From the NCBI GenBank assembly GCA_022792295.1, contig JAAWAR010000028.1, positions 25,842-89,841 on the forward strand: DNA of 64,000 nt. The letters run 5' to 3'. The position numbers and the translations under genes were made by a program. The notes beneath the pieces were generated by a model. It was not told the DNA's origin, ran no database searches, and saw only the letters and a list, made by a program, of their open reading frames with translations. This DNA comes from Lachnospiraceae bacterium. GTDB taxonomy: Bacteria; Bacillota; Clostridia; Lachnospirales; Lachnospiraceae. Shown piece by piece: positions 32,701 through 40,314 of this stretch (position 1 is its first letter; each line of letters starts with the position of its first letter).

Positions 32701-34755
32701 GCCGCGTTCGGACGTTACAGTGCTCTTTTTTATCTCCTGACCCCCTTCGGCCAGATAAAACGCAAGAACCCCGGCCAAATGTCCGCCACCCGGTCCACTG
32801 TTTTTTATAAGAGCGGTTCTTATGCTTTGACGCTGTCTGCGTTCTTCCTCGGTATTCCCTGTATACCACACATTTTCCGTGATCTGGCTGCTGGCTCCTG
32901 CGGCAAAGACTGCCTCGGCCCCTGCCTCGGAGGAATTTGTTGTCACCAGCTCAATCGGCTTATCATCCGCATGAAAACCGTGGAGAATATATCCCGGTCT
33001 TGCCTGTATCTCTTTCCAGGTATAGGTGAACCTAAGACGGATAAATTTCTCATACGTTTCCTCACAGTCCGCCCTACAGCCTGAAGCCTCAAATGCCTTG
33101 GTGCTCTCAGCGCCTTCCCCGCCGTATCCTCCTTTGGACGGACTTCCGCTTTCCAAAACTTCCGAGACAAGCTCTGGCGCATCCTCGTCGGCCAGCCAGT
33201 GAAAATGTGTCCCGCCGCTTTGGGCCTTTTCACAGGAGTCCAAAAGCTCCAGCCATTTCCCTGCCGCTTCCCGATTCGCATCTTTTACCTGCTCTGCAGA
33301 CTCTCCCTCCGGTTCTTCTTCCTCGTCCGCCTCCTCGGACTCCTCCTTTCCCCACTCCGGCAGCGGATGGCCGTCACAGTACGTCTTTGCATACGTGTAG
33401 CTTCGCGTATCCGTGTGGGTAATCTCTCCCTTCACATCCGTCGTTCCCTCGGAAAATACCTGAAAGCCGGTCCAGGGGGTAAAGCTTAAATTCTCCTTCA
33501 CAAGTCCTGCTGCCGCCTCGCTTTTACTTAAGGAATCCATGTCTTCAAACCGTTCGTACAAATAAAACTGGCTGCCCTTTAAGGGCTTTTCTGTTTCGTC
33601 GTCAAATTTCTTTAACCGCACATGATAATTTGCCTGAAACGTTTCCTCGTGCCGGAAAATCTGAAACTGCAGCTTTGGCTTTGTTTTCCCATGCCCCGGC
33701 GGCTCCCATTCGCTGTCCCCCTCCTGGCTGATGACAATATAAAACACCTGGTCGGACGGCGCAATTCGGATGTCCGCCTTATAAAGCCTCTGATGAGCCG
33801 GCGCATTGATGCAGGCCTTAAAATCCATCCATTCGTGAAGATAATCATCGCTCCAGCTCCCTTCCGTGTACCAGCCGGAGCCGCCGCGCATGGTAATTTT
33901 ATAGCGCACCGTCGTCTTATTGTATTTTTCTTCTTCACTCATCGTGCTGCCCACCGCATTTTCATTGGCGAGCGCCGAGCCGTTATTATGGATTCTGATG
34001 GAATCCCCGCTCCAGGTCACCTCATATAGGTTCTCACCCATGACCGATTTGGCGATGTTTTTATCCTGTGAAGCGTCCAGCCAGCCTACGTTTCCGCCGG
34101 TAGAGCCGTTGTCCCAGACGCTCTGTGGCTCGATCTTTGCAATATCGCGGATAAACTCGCTTCCCAGCTTAAACTCCGTATCCAGGGCTCCCGGCCCGTC
34201 AGAAAAGGGCAATACCTGAAACGGCACTGCCTTTTCCTCCGAGGTCGCCTCGCTGATCTCCTGCGGCGCTTCCTTTCCTTTGGCCGCTCCCTCTGCGGCC
34301 GCCTGTTCCATGGCCGAAACCGCACGTCTCTCGATCTCCTCATTGTCTGCCACCCAGGCGAATTTTGTTCCTGTGTCATCCTTTATGTACTTGACTGTAT
34401 TCGGTCCGGAGACTGTGGATGCAAGCTGCGCATACAGATTTGGATCGTACTTTTTCGCCGCTTCTTTGAGTGCCGCCCAGTTGGCAGGATAGCCCCAGAA
34501 CAGACGCCTGGCCTGCACGTCTGTGAGCGGCGCCGGCAGCGTATCGTATTTATAAGTATCGTAGCGGTCTGCCGCCCTCCAGCTTTTCCCTCCATCCAGG
34601 CAGTAAAACGGAGCCGTCGATTTCTGCGGCCATACATCCGAAGCATGCGCCTTCATAGGAAACGGCACACGCATCCAAAGTGCTGCCAGCACCACTGCCA
34701 GGATGCCGGCCACCGGCCGTTTCTTCCCTGCTATCAATTTCTCCACAGCCTTCAT
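23752..34755 (-). CDS. giant SpaA/Cna_B-rich cell-surface protein with FPKTG sorting signal
   Basis: 3667 aa. A signal peptide (about 1-38, ending near AHA) leads to an N-terminal module with an isolated Cys in FYCLD (Cys52). Repeated SpaA/Cna_B-type Ig folds follow, shown by E-box patterns Y-L-E---P-GY near residues 1796, 2142, 2657, 2807, 3022, 3129, 3231 and 3504. Such folds often form Lys-Asn isopeptide bonds. A 12-residue TASNA-type linker repeat lies at about 708-743, and a Pro/Glu/Lys-rich wall-spanning stalk at about 3545-3600. FPKTGD (3631-3636), a hydrophobic helix and RRKRDER end the protein. It is probably a sortase substrate: adhesin or pilus-like stalk. Start ATG 34755 has AAAGGAGAAAGG; the track's longer start runs into the previous gene. 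Confidence 0.9.
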   Translation of the reverse strand: MKAVEKLIAGKKRPVAGILAVVLAALWMRVPFPMKAHASDVWPQKSTAPFYCLDGGKSWRAADRYDTYKYDTLPAPLTDVQARRLFWGYPANWAALKEAAKKYDPNLYAQLASTVSGPNTVKYIKDDTGTKFAWVADNEEIERRAVSAMEQAAAEGAAKGKEAPQEISEATSEEKAVPFQVLPFSDGPGALDTEFKLGSEFIRDIAKIEPQSVWDNGSTGGNVGWLDASQDKNIAKSVMGENLYEVTWSGDSIRIHNNGSALANENAVGSTMSEEEKYNKTTVRYKITMRGGSGWYTEGSWSDDYLHEWMDFKACINAPAHQRLYKADIRIAPSDQVFYIVISQEGDSEWEPPGHGKTKPKLQFQIFRHEETFQANYHVRLKKFDDETEKPLKGSQFYLYERFEDMDSLSKSEAAAGLVKENLSFTPWTGFQVFSEGTTDVKGEITHTDTRSYTYAKTYCDGHPLPEWGKEESEEADEEEEPEGESAEQVKDANREAAGKWLELLDSCEKAQSGGTHFHWLADEDAPELVSEVLESGSPSKGGYGGEGAESTKAFEASGCRADCEETYEKFIRLRFTYTWKEIQARPGYILHGFHADDKPIELVTTNSSEAGAEAVFAAGASSQITENVWYTGNTEEERRQRQSIRTALIKNSGPGGGHLAGVLAFYLAEGGQEIKKSTVTSERGVWKTGWQKPASDTENSKKNTEPATASDAKRQTAKETASNAKSRVKRATASNAGEEAKLPVRQRRLFQFKPAFSDETEPDDNEWAFGGSLEDFQGYLAGASLDGKRHLKKGQSGTFSHCSGKEDCGDAWHVRDHRTEGRLHINKRDLDLYRKESDTYTAYGEAEGDATLEGAVYGLFAAEDLIHPDAELESRGRLSNTGIVYHKNDLVAVAATDEDGNADFLACTREPGVTYDYETGEIKKRPDFNGKGPINRYQENQERNGNCWIGRPLLLGSYYVKELSRSEGFELSVNGLSKKRTNYGTGFKTPEAAGARGTAVLSLSDISSSMEGEAGGGRGYDELPFFVTSTGTEGYELIFSGFPEGTSFYRTDSGEASVTGPHVTGSEERPVTDPEGNPVWKRAESGRSHVRYEPEYGTDGKITGQVPASRMEDQIIRALQIPEKKRMQLLDLEPDAKEELLMESLLEPESLCFVKAAVEEVLNRNGYETPVTADGICSQWDAPVYSRGVRKGEPDIYGQTTAPLEPALRTVYGAATAELTPSGITPGSTNGELIAKILEWYRENPEWSFGGIDSITREGDHYRIVLYAGASVRDSRRFFIRKEKSASLEVDRIYAVYENPAELRWVYQAYQAEGRYRYEVERRYYMGSGSDKRYYIDATLTPAMLVSEQGVLEAIRHRVMVYHKAGEEIIDYLLGDPKNQYRILETEAVDKIEITTETELVEKDVLLEGAVYDKKTGVYRLHVETEGTDSFGQDFSDSGGSLTLRFTAKLPQKKVRLTEADIVSLGAGNTADYRAKEEIGFAEYLLRFAGAALSVSTGEGANSADTYIAEKTLSYRGQTRISEDGETGRFPLQLLERPIKQKIKVKKMLSDGEAMDNFRFKVYLKSNLERLYCDPDGMILWTDKNGILLDGKAACEAFPELVPRLYTKKTGRRLLETVLCRAEDEAGTSRLVESYNYEKFFDAIKTADTDRWHNDGEIMNTSFKPFACGRFSGIRNTINSSAAAEENAKRSDAVRQFAVTWYLETETDKLKKKIGDGSDTAYADELYDQALYAAILKAEEYLAPFFCYDLDSLYEILWDSEEGGGLDQDCSTLAAGQFKKEGKTEYAYGISQYLPYGEYVLSEQQPYKPEYGDFPNRHYAIDTPKELSLPCVYETESEMYSSFYQYKKETTPNELAKKYWIRFNEEWANTHTEPLREYVILAHSHDGDFELYPYGLDREKEKEHCRPYRNPKVAEYYHYVLRSENASVEDNVPYPDGKGGLESGYGLYLKDNVFAMNGMQTAYDRRYAPMLVPWSVPETESEGPAAHTGFAEQSFLNRPYQARLRIEKLDAETGEPILHDDAVFALYRAERDERRDGDGSVKRYGRPTRIAGSREFLEAMGAEHIAPFARGLPFMGPGELFSGTVAAGTPICREKDVVIFSDEKGVRTGEFEALSTVVNEEGGKIVQTAGYLETPNPVKAGVYVLAELKTPAGYRRSGPIPVEIYSDAVSYYPDSGEEKAAAVCYPYTSKAEGNGQKERTETARIYVNDTATSLEVSKRKVGDTVRGMKVSGRVEGTITLLGIEYGLENLELAYNSAGQYQGFGWKKGTLEYLENRKAAGERVELVYENGVFQGYGYISKTLGTAGDENRYVAGAMMALYEAIEVRAGGDGEDYTFEGVEVNRDRNGNVKEILVKEGFAGQKTEFLQRDGRWKVRTTERKDTPVLFYDLGGLRVLETDRQGSLFGYDREGKRIKITADTDSVYALRGGRPVFEICGGDFSELVYDSGAKAFKKLDEASILYHLDEALCRDAQVDGYTGLAYIEKSGPKAPEETRYYVWPVTVSYKADGTVLAREKILTGRPGEIYAGTEGAYLTGSWNAAEKRFEKRMQPVYDAFGLIRYYKKSQDHYEKGKNIYDRDGDYVRYQYDDLLELYNRAAYTIRDHEALYAKDTLLWHRLGEAYLLPNLWSSGETTPQDGTDNGQTDGQADLLRRVMPGCYIMEELKAPAGYVKAMPVAVCVKEQTAVQRTAMADEKIKVEISKTDGARDYRNTVDGEEPGAGVHQSSEGSGAYTNRQLSGTKLALYRAERIQSMDFKTYPKGYYFVKKEETPAEWIVENPVDNSPISMVGLWITDGRPKYFEGIPAGDYILEELEAPAGYLLASMEITIKPTEKLQSFVLKDDHTKLEIFKYERKGQKKQALLSGACAELSLYPAVLNSDGSFCYEVADLIDSWDSADLSGYIPGMTNAYEAMFAEYEDRFHELSWTEGHGKTAVKRHAVQKESHTAGNGQIVTQLWETEEKETIRITAVRHDGRAGLDTNGLPRTSFAYQFGYKENFCKVHPAAVRYDTANGVHRIDRIPPGLYALVETGTPPGYDTAAPKLLRVTETGHVQRYEMENKKKKQKLPEGELVIKKSDRAQKDKRLCGAWFEAKNLRTGERVRAVTDETGTAVIKGLPAGELDENGGCVYDTYEVQEVSPPKGYRLSRDRWRVRFDEPDKDKPICTITAENEKTEFLFSKSSFKTGHFVEGARLSIYPARAEDGHFIMEESAVESWISGERPHRAVGTLAAGRTYFLVEEKVPDGYALAVPVRFSISWDGRRILHITDQSQTIRAVYEEGKEGIQALAVSGRSAVRMHYTLLKEGEELAKWQGTGGEWPITAKTAREGEVLTLCEQTEFSDGCVLPTGRKTFRLRFGEDGNVRFLGRLPVKHQFALKTCDGKALLYWDNPKTLTEYRIENRRKADGDLLFAPGTTFLLEEMLWLSDGSRLQTAKVSLAIHENGELIQTDLRNRETQVEIRKTDMTTGEELSGASLMLQEADGTIIEQWISGDSPHVFEARLKAGERYTLTEKLAPAGYETAEAISFTVSEYGEIEQVVMEDKKKEIPKEPEPGPQKPKPEEPKPEPESEPVPPKPDDKPKHYPPKTICVRIKPEEPKPQEERRVGRILASYQTDKKGEGILRLKQEGRKYFRFPKTGDDRQPGTYLLGLAVSTAMLLGLALTRRKRDER
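32546..32632 (-). repeat. 36-bp tandem repeat encoding a TASNA linker
   Basis: Three 15-bp cores of the form gcattggaggctgtc start at 32546, 32582 and 32618, exactly 36 bp apart. They encode three 12-residue units beginning TASNA/TASDA. A fourth degenerate core is near 32663. The units are Lys/Arg/Glu-rich and look like a flexible linker. Confidence 0.85.
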
Positions 34756-34798
34756 ACCTTTCTCCTTTAATCTTCTATTCCTGGCTCGGCCAGACGGC

Positions 34799-37700
34799 TC
34801 AAATCCCTTCTTTACCGGGCGTTGTTTCCTGCGTCTGGACAACACCGTCAAGCGTCCAGGCTCCGGAACCATCTACGGTATATCCATCCGGTGTCACCGT
34901 GTCGGAATACATATATCCATCCGGTTTGGCCAGGCAGTAGCATCTGCCGTCCACCCAGCGCCAGCCTGTCGCCATCTGCCCGCCGCTCTCAAAATAATAC
35001 CAGCGTCCTCCTATAAGATGCCAGCCCTTGTACATGCGCCCCAGGCTTCCGTCCGCTTTGTCGTGCAGGTAATACCAAAAGGCCCCTTTCGAATCGAAGT
35101 ACCAGCCCGTATGCAGCTTCCCGTCATCGTCAAACCGAAACCAGGAGGCGCTTTCCTGCCCAGCCCCTGCATAGGGATTGTGGATATAAGCCCATTCCTT
35201 CGCATACGTTCGCCCTCCCTCTGTAAACAGCCAGTTTCCGGCTCCGTCCTGTACCCAAGTCCCCATGACCGCGCCCTTTGGCGTCTCTGCCAGCACTCTT
35301 GTCGTCCCTGATGTGGTTATCCCGAGCGAGGAGCGTTTTGCGGCCGAGCCTTGCGAGCCTCCTGAGCTGCCCGTGGAATAGGTCTTATTTACAAGCCTGA
35401 ACTTTAAAAGCACCTCTGCCGTCTTCGATGCCTGGCCTGCTCTTGCCGTTACCTGCACTCTTTGCTCTGCGGTATACGGATATTTTTTTATGGCCTCTGT
35501 AATCCAGGCAGCGTCTGTAATCGGCACAAAAAGTCCGTCATCCGTCACGGAGAGTATGTCCGTATCCGTCTCCCACTCTACCTTTTTCTTTGCTTCTTTG
35601 GGATAAACGGCCGCATTCAATTTTTGCCCGCCCGCCCCGCTCCAGGTAAGCGTAGGTTTCCCCGCCGGTCCGGTCTTTGTAAGCAGCATGTCAAACTCCA
35701 GTGCCTTCTGATTAAGCTCCACACGTTCCGGAAGGATTTCTGTCTCGTCTATCGTAGAAAAACGGATAACCGCTTCACAGAAAGCTGTCTGCCGGTTCCC
35801 CAGTGTATCCTTTGCCGTCACAGTCACTTCTGCTTTCCGTTCTCCTGCCCCCGTGCGCTTTGTATATGGATTTTCCTTATAAACCGCGTCATCGACAGCC
35901 ATAATATCGCGAATCCACTTAGTATCTTTAACGACATGGAGGCTGGCATTTTTATAGTCTGCCTCTGCCTCCCCGTTTCCATAGCCTCCTGCCTTTACCG
36001 TGAGCAGATTGGTGTCATCCACTGTCCAGGAAACATCCTTTTTATCAAAATAATCCGGTGAAAATTCGGCCTTCAAGGTCTGCGGAGGCGAGATGAGAAC
36101 CGTCTCCCTCGGATTTTTCCTGTCTCCCGTAAGCCGCCTGGTGACTGTAAACTCCAGCGCCGTTTTGTCAAGCGATGCCCCTTCTACGGCCACATGCGTC
36201 CGGTCTTTGATCTGGAAAGTCACGAGAATCCGGCAGTTTGCCGCAAGCGGCTTTCCTTCAAAGCTCGCGGCCGGACGCGTCCTGGCGGTAAGGACAGCCA
36301 CGCCTCCTTGTATCCCTCCGCCGTAAATCGTATTTGGAATCGTATACCGGTATTCTTTGTCCGCCTGCTCCCTTTCCAGCCGCTCCTCAATATCCTTAAA
36401 AAAATCGGCCTCCAGATTCAGCTCGATGGAGGCGCTTTTTTCCGTATATCCGGACGCATCCTCGTCCCCATTGGCCTTCAAAAAAATCAGATCGGCATCG
36501 TCAACACTCCAGGCCGTTCTCTTGTCGGCTACGTCGTTGTTTTCTCCGATCACCGATTCGATCCGCACCTCCTGCACCTCGGTTCCTTCCTCCAGCGCCC
36601 CGTTGAGATAACGCGCAATCAGTTTTCCGGACTGCTCTCTGACCTCTGTGACAATGGAGGGCGACCGTCTGTCTCCGCTTCTCTCCTGAACAACATGAAA
36701 GGAAATTTCCTCCGGTACAGTCCCAATCTTTGCCGCCACCTTTTTATACACGGCTGAAACCTCCGTATCGTTTTCTGGCATCACAAAACGATAGCTGCCG
36801 CCGGTCTGATACGACATAGCGATGCGCTTGCCGGCCGCATCGCTATACGTTGGCGTCCCATCCATCTGATACTTTTCCTCCTCCGTATTCCGCGGCGCGG
36901 TTGTTACCGTGACCGTATCCCCGGCGGCAACGGCTCCGCGGTGCGATTTATCCAGATCGTGGCTGTAGGCAGATGAGCCTCTTGCCGTAAGCGTCGCCAC
37001 GTCATAATAATTCTGTACATTGGCTGCCGTGTCGATCTGAAGAACGGAGACCAGATAGCCGCGAACCGGACGCCCTACCGCACTGGGTGCAAAATGATCC
37101 GGGGAGCAGAGGAACATTTTTACCGCGTCCTCCGTGTCAATGACATGGAGAACCCCTTCCTCCAGTTCTTCGTAAAAATATCGTCCCTCCTCGGGTTTGC
37201 TCCCCCGTCCCTGAACCAACGTATAAAAATTATCTCCGACATGCCAGAACCCGATGTGATCCTCATAGGCAAACTGATTGTCCTCCAAAATTCCGCAGCC
37301 GCAGACACCGGCCGCAAGCTTCTCCTCGCGGTCCGTAAAAAGATAGGCCAGATCAGCGCCTGTCTCCGTCCCGTATCGAAAATGAAACCCTGTATCATGT
37401 GTACCGATGAAGCTTCCTTCATGGGCCGCACTTCCTAACCCCGAGCTCGCAATCTCCCCCTCAAACCGGGCCACCTTCAGCCTACCGGAGGCATATTTTC
37501 CACTCACGCCTCCGATTGACTGCGAGCCGGCGCCTCCGATGGTCCCCATTACGTGTACGTTAAAGATATCCGTATCGTTTTGAAAGCCGGCAATCCCGCC
37601 GACATAGCCGCCTCCCTGGATTCTTGCGCTTTTCGTGCTCCCTGTATTGACGGTGCAGTCTACGAGCAGAGACCCGGATGCGTTTCCCACGATGCCCCCT

Positions 37701-38638
37701 GTATACGTCTCCCTCTTTGTACTGCTGTCGATCGCCACATGATCTGCCGTACAGTTTTCTGCCACGCTTTTGTCTGTGAGGATGCCCACCACCCCGCCGG
37801 CCGTTCCTTCCGTTTTCAACGTTCCGCTCACGGTAACTCTGTGGATTATGCTGTTTTCTGCCGTCCCGGCAAGAATCCCGGCCTCTCCTTTTGCGGTGAT
37901 GACATTTTCAGGCTTCACGGTCAGATCTGTCACCGTTGCTCCCTTTAATGCCCCGAACAGGCCAACCTGCGTCCAGTTCGGCCTATACATGCGGAAATTG
38001 GACACCGTCTTCCCATTCCCGTTAAACGATCCGCAAAACGGAGTTGCCCTTTTTGCCTCCCGCTCCTCCTCCGTTCGGTAAAAGCCGATTGGCATCCACG
38101 CGATGCCCTCCAAATCAATGTCTCTTGTCAATTCGAAATGGGCTCCCGTATAATCACCGGGAAAACTCCCGGCACCCTCCTCAACCACCATCCCAAGCGA
38201 CGCCAGCTCGGAAAGCCCCATAAGCTCGCCCTTCGTTGAAATCTGGTAAGGCCGTTCCTCTGTCCCGTCTCCGGCTGTCCCGTCAAGGAAGCGCATATCT
38301 CCTATCCAGCCTTCCCACAGTTCTCCTGTCCCCTGAAAGCGAAGATCGTAGGTGGAGGCAGGCATCGGAAGGAGCGTGGCGTTTGAACCTGTTTTTATCA
38401 GAGCATTGGCGGCCGTGGCTTTAAAAGGCAGCCGGACATTCTTTTCTTCCATTCGGCCGTTTCCCGGTATGGCCGTACCGGTGACGGCTACACCGATGCG
38501 AAGCGAAACCCTTCCAAATTCTCTTGCCGTCGCTTCTGCCAGGGCCTGGACCGGCAGCAAAAATGCCGCGAGGGAGCAGAGCCCGGCCGCCATCGCGCAG
38601 CGGGCCGGCCATTTTCTTTTCTTTGTTCTTTTTGCCAT
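34799..38638 (-). CDS. secreted GLUG-repeat, Ig-like and cell-wall-binding-repeat protein
   Basis: 1279 aa. A signal peptide (about 10-35, ending ALAEA) precedes a beta-helix-like region (about 100-400) with GLUG-type repeats such as VGLFGALKGATVTDL and GGIVGNASGSL. The middle (about 600-1100) holds three or four related beta units that each pair 'TVDD..L' with 'A.V' strands, resembling bacterial Ig-like domains. The last 155 residues are choline-binding/CW-type repeats (TGWYFDSKGAFWYY, KGWHLIGGRWYYF), which bind the wall non-covalently. No sorting signal. Start ATG 38638 has AGAGGAGAAAA; the giant gene follows 43 bp later. Confidence 0.85.
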   Translation of the reverse strand: MAKRTKKRKWPARCAMAAGLCSLAAFLLPVQALAEATAREFGRVSLRIGVAVTGTAIPGNGRMEEKNVRLPFKATAANALIKTGSNATLLPMPASTYDLRFQGTGELWEGWIGDMRFLDGTAGDGTEERPYQISTKGELMGLSELASLGMVVEEGAGSFPGDYTGAHFELTRDIDLEGIAWMPIGFYRTEEEREAKRATPFCGSFNGNGKTVSNFRMYRPNWTQVGLFGALKGATVTDLTVKPENVITAKGEAGILAGTAENSIIHRVTVSGTLKTEGTAGGVVGILTDKSVAENCTADHVAIDSSTKRETYTGGIVGNASGSLLVDCTVNTGSTKSARIQGGGYVGGIAGFQNDTDIFNVHVMGTIGGAGSQSIGGVSGKYASGRLKVARFEGEIASSGLGSAAHEGSFIGTHDTGFHFRYGTETGADLAYLFTDREEKLAAGVCGCGILEDNQFAYEDHIGFWHVGDNFYTLVQGRGSKPEEGRYFYEELEEGVLHVIDTEDAVKMFLCSPDHFAPSAVGRPVRGYLVSVLQIDTAANVQNYYDVATLTARGSSAYSHDLDKSHRGAVAAGDTVTVTTAPRNTEEEKYQMDGTPTYSDAAGKRIAMSYQTGGSYRFVMPENDTEVSAVYKKVAAKIGTVPEEISFHVVQERSGDRRSPSIVTEVREQSGKLIARYLNGALEEGTEVQEVRIESVIGENNDVADKRTAWSVDDADLIFLKANGDEDASGYTEKSASIELNLEADFFKDIEERLEREQADKEYRYTIPNTIYGGGIQGGVAVLTARTRPAASFEGKPLAANCRILVTFQIKDRTHVAVEGASLDKTALEFTVTRRLTGDRKNPRETVLISPPQTLKAEFSPDYFDKKDVSWTVDDTNLLTVKAGGYGNGEAEADYKNASLHVVKDTKWIRDIMAVDDAVYKENPYTKRTGAGERKAEVTVTAKDTLGNRQTAFCEAVIRFSTIDETEILPERVELNQKALEFDMLLTKTGPAGKPTLTWSGAGGQKLNAAVYPKEAKKKVEWETDTDILSVTDDGLFVPITDAAWITEAIKKYPYTAEQRVQVTARAGQASKTAEVLLKFRLVNKTYSTGSSGGSQGSAAKRSSLGITTSGTTRVLAETPKGAVMGTWVQDGAGNWLFTEGGRTYAKEWAYIHNPYAGAGQESASWFRFDDDGKLHTGWYFDSKGAFWYYLHDKADGSLGRMYKGWHLIGGRWYYFESGGQMATGWRWVDGRCYCLAKPDGYMYSDTVTPDGYTVDGSGAWTLDGVVQTQETTPGKEGI

Positions 38639-38658
38639 TTTCTATTTTCTCCTCTCTT

Positions 38659-40188
38659 TTATGCCTGCGGCAGGCAGAACGCAGGCCTTAGCCCTATGCT
38701 CCCGTCGTCCACTCGTGCAGGCCGGATGCAGCCTGCCTTCAGGTCAACTGCGTAAACCAGCTTTCCATAAGAAAACAGGCCTTGTGCATCCTCCTCATAT
38801 ACGGGTGTACGCAGCCAGTAGCCGCGGTCAAACGAGCTGTTTCCCCCATCCGGTGTCCAAAGCTCCTTCCGGTATCGGAGCGCTTCCTCTACAGACAGAA
38901 GAAAAATCGGATCTGTCATGGACTGGAACAAAAGCTCGCAACAAAGCAGACGGCTGTCCGCAAATTCCTCGAAGCTTCCTTCCTCCGTCCTTCCCAAAAA
39001 CGCAGTGTTTACCCCCGTAGGGACCGCAAGCAGTCCGCTGTCCGTGTCCGCCTGTTTTAACAGCCACTCGCGGGCCTTCGAAGTTTTATAATTACTGGTT
39101 TCGCCAAATGGCAGAATTTTTCTCTGGGTGTTTGTACTGTCGATATCAGAACGTATGACAGTCTCGCATAAGAACAATGCGCTTTTTTGATAATTAGAAT
39201 CTGCATCCTTATAATCGTCGTCTATGCATCGGAAGCGGTATGGGATTTTTCCTATCCTTCGGATCTGTATATCCCCTGTAGACCAGCTCCTTTTTTCGGC
39301 CGGCTCTCCCGTCTCCGGTTTTTTTAAAATAAGGCCAGGACGAAGTTCCATGCCTTCCTTCCACTCCTCCTCCGGAATCGGAAGCCCAAGAGCATCTAAA
39401 AGTTCGGTCCCCAGACAGGCACGGTATGCAGAAATCCCGTTGGCAAAATCCGCCCGGAGCCACCACCGAAGCCGTTCCTTAAGCGTCCCGAAACGTTCGG
39501 AGGCCGATTCGGCAGCCACGGCCTTTGGAATTACTCCTTCAAGCGCGTAGAGCATCCCGCCCTTGTAGTCTTCCTCCACACAGACAAACGGCAGCCGTTC
39601 CTCACTTGTTCCAAAACGGTAGAGTACCGAAATTCGGTCGCCCCTTTTTTGTGAATCAAAGCGGGTTCCGCAGCGGTCACATACGGAATCCCCTTCTGCA
39701 TCCGTATGGCCAAGGCTTCCCAAAAGAGCCTGCCGCTCCTCGCCGCAAAAGCGGCAGAAGATCCGTTCTCGCCCGTCTCGCAGGCAGTCCGCCTGCTGCA
39801 GCTTCTCGTTCTCCCACACATGCGGACAGGTTTCCTTTAAAAGCCTTTTCTCAACCCCGATGCGATTCGTCATATAGACGTGACCGGCCTCCTTTTTTTC
39901 CGTAAGCTTCGTATTGGAAATGTTGACAATGCCGGGAAACATCTGCGCGATCACCAGCGTATCCGGCTCAAAATCCTCTGCGGTTACATAGAATTCATGC
40001 CGGCCGGGCTCTCGTATCGACGAGACCACTTCCATGAGAAGGCGGCTGCATTCCTCTTTCTCTGAAACCGTATACGTCTGTTTACCGGCCAGATTTCCTG
40101 CCGCGTAAGACCGCATCGTCATTTGGCTGCCGGCCAGGACTGTCAAAATTCCTGCCGCTGCCAAAAGCCGTCCTGTTCTTCTTTTCAT
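38659..40188 (-). CDS. secreted Cys-rich protein with DUF6273-like C-terminus
   Basis: 509 aa. A signal peptide covers about 1-29. A middle segment has paired Cys motifs (FCRFCGEE and CDRCGTRF) that look like a small zinc-ribbon or disulfide knot. The C-terminal 250 residues resemble the DUF6273 domain, ending in RGYWLRTP and GLRPAFCLP. Start is ATG 40188 (MKRRTGR), with GGAGG five bases upstream; the track's longer ORF begins in front of the promoter. It is the first gene of the surface operon, about 100 nt after the predicted transcription start. Function unknown. Confidence 0.75.
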   Translation of the reverse strand: MKRRTGRLLAAAGILTVLAGSQMTMRSYAAGNLAGKQTYTVSEKEECSRLLMEVVSSIREPGRHEFYVTAEDFEPDTLVIAQMFPGIVNISNTKLTEKKEAGHVYMTNRIGVEKRLLKETCPHVWENEKLQQADCLRDGRERIFCRFCGEERQALLGSLGHTDAEGDSVCDRCGTRFDSQKRGDRISVLYRFGTSEERLPFVCVEEDYKGGMLYALEGVIPKAVAAESASERFGTLKERLRWWLRADFANGISAYRACLGTELLDALGLPIPEEEWKEGMELRPGLILKKPETGEPAEKRSWSTGDIQIRRIGKIPYRFRCIDDDYKDADSNYQKSALFLCETVIRSDIDSTNTQRKILPFGETSNYKTSKAREWLLKQADTDSGLLAVPTGVNTAFLGRTEEGSFEEFADSRLLCCELLFQSMTDPIFLLSVEEALRYRKELWTPDGGNSSFDRGYWLRTPVYEEDAQGLFSYGKLVYAVDLKAGCIRPARVDDGSIGLRPAFCLPQA

Positions 40189-40288
40189 TGTATCCTCCAT
40201 GGTTTTTCCGGCTGATCCTGCCGGGTAAGAATCCGAATTCCGTTTGACAGATGGAGAGAGAGTCCCTCCATAGAATGTATAAACTATA

Positions 40289-40314
40289 GCATGGACAAGT
40301 ATAAAAGTCCATGC
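40289..40314. promoter_or_regulatory. operator-like dyad framing the -10 of the surface operon
   Basis: A perfect 8-bp inverted repeat, GCATGGAC and GTCCATGC (40289-40296 / 40307-40314), with a 10-bp centre that contains the -10 TATACT. A dimeric repressor bound here would cover the -10. No regulator gene is adjacent. Confidence 0.55.

Noticed and set aside
34755-34872. Longer N-terminus for the giant protein
   Set aside because: The extra 39 residues overlap the previous gene; the ATG at 34755 has AAAGGAGAAAGG and starts a signal peptide.
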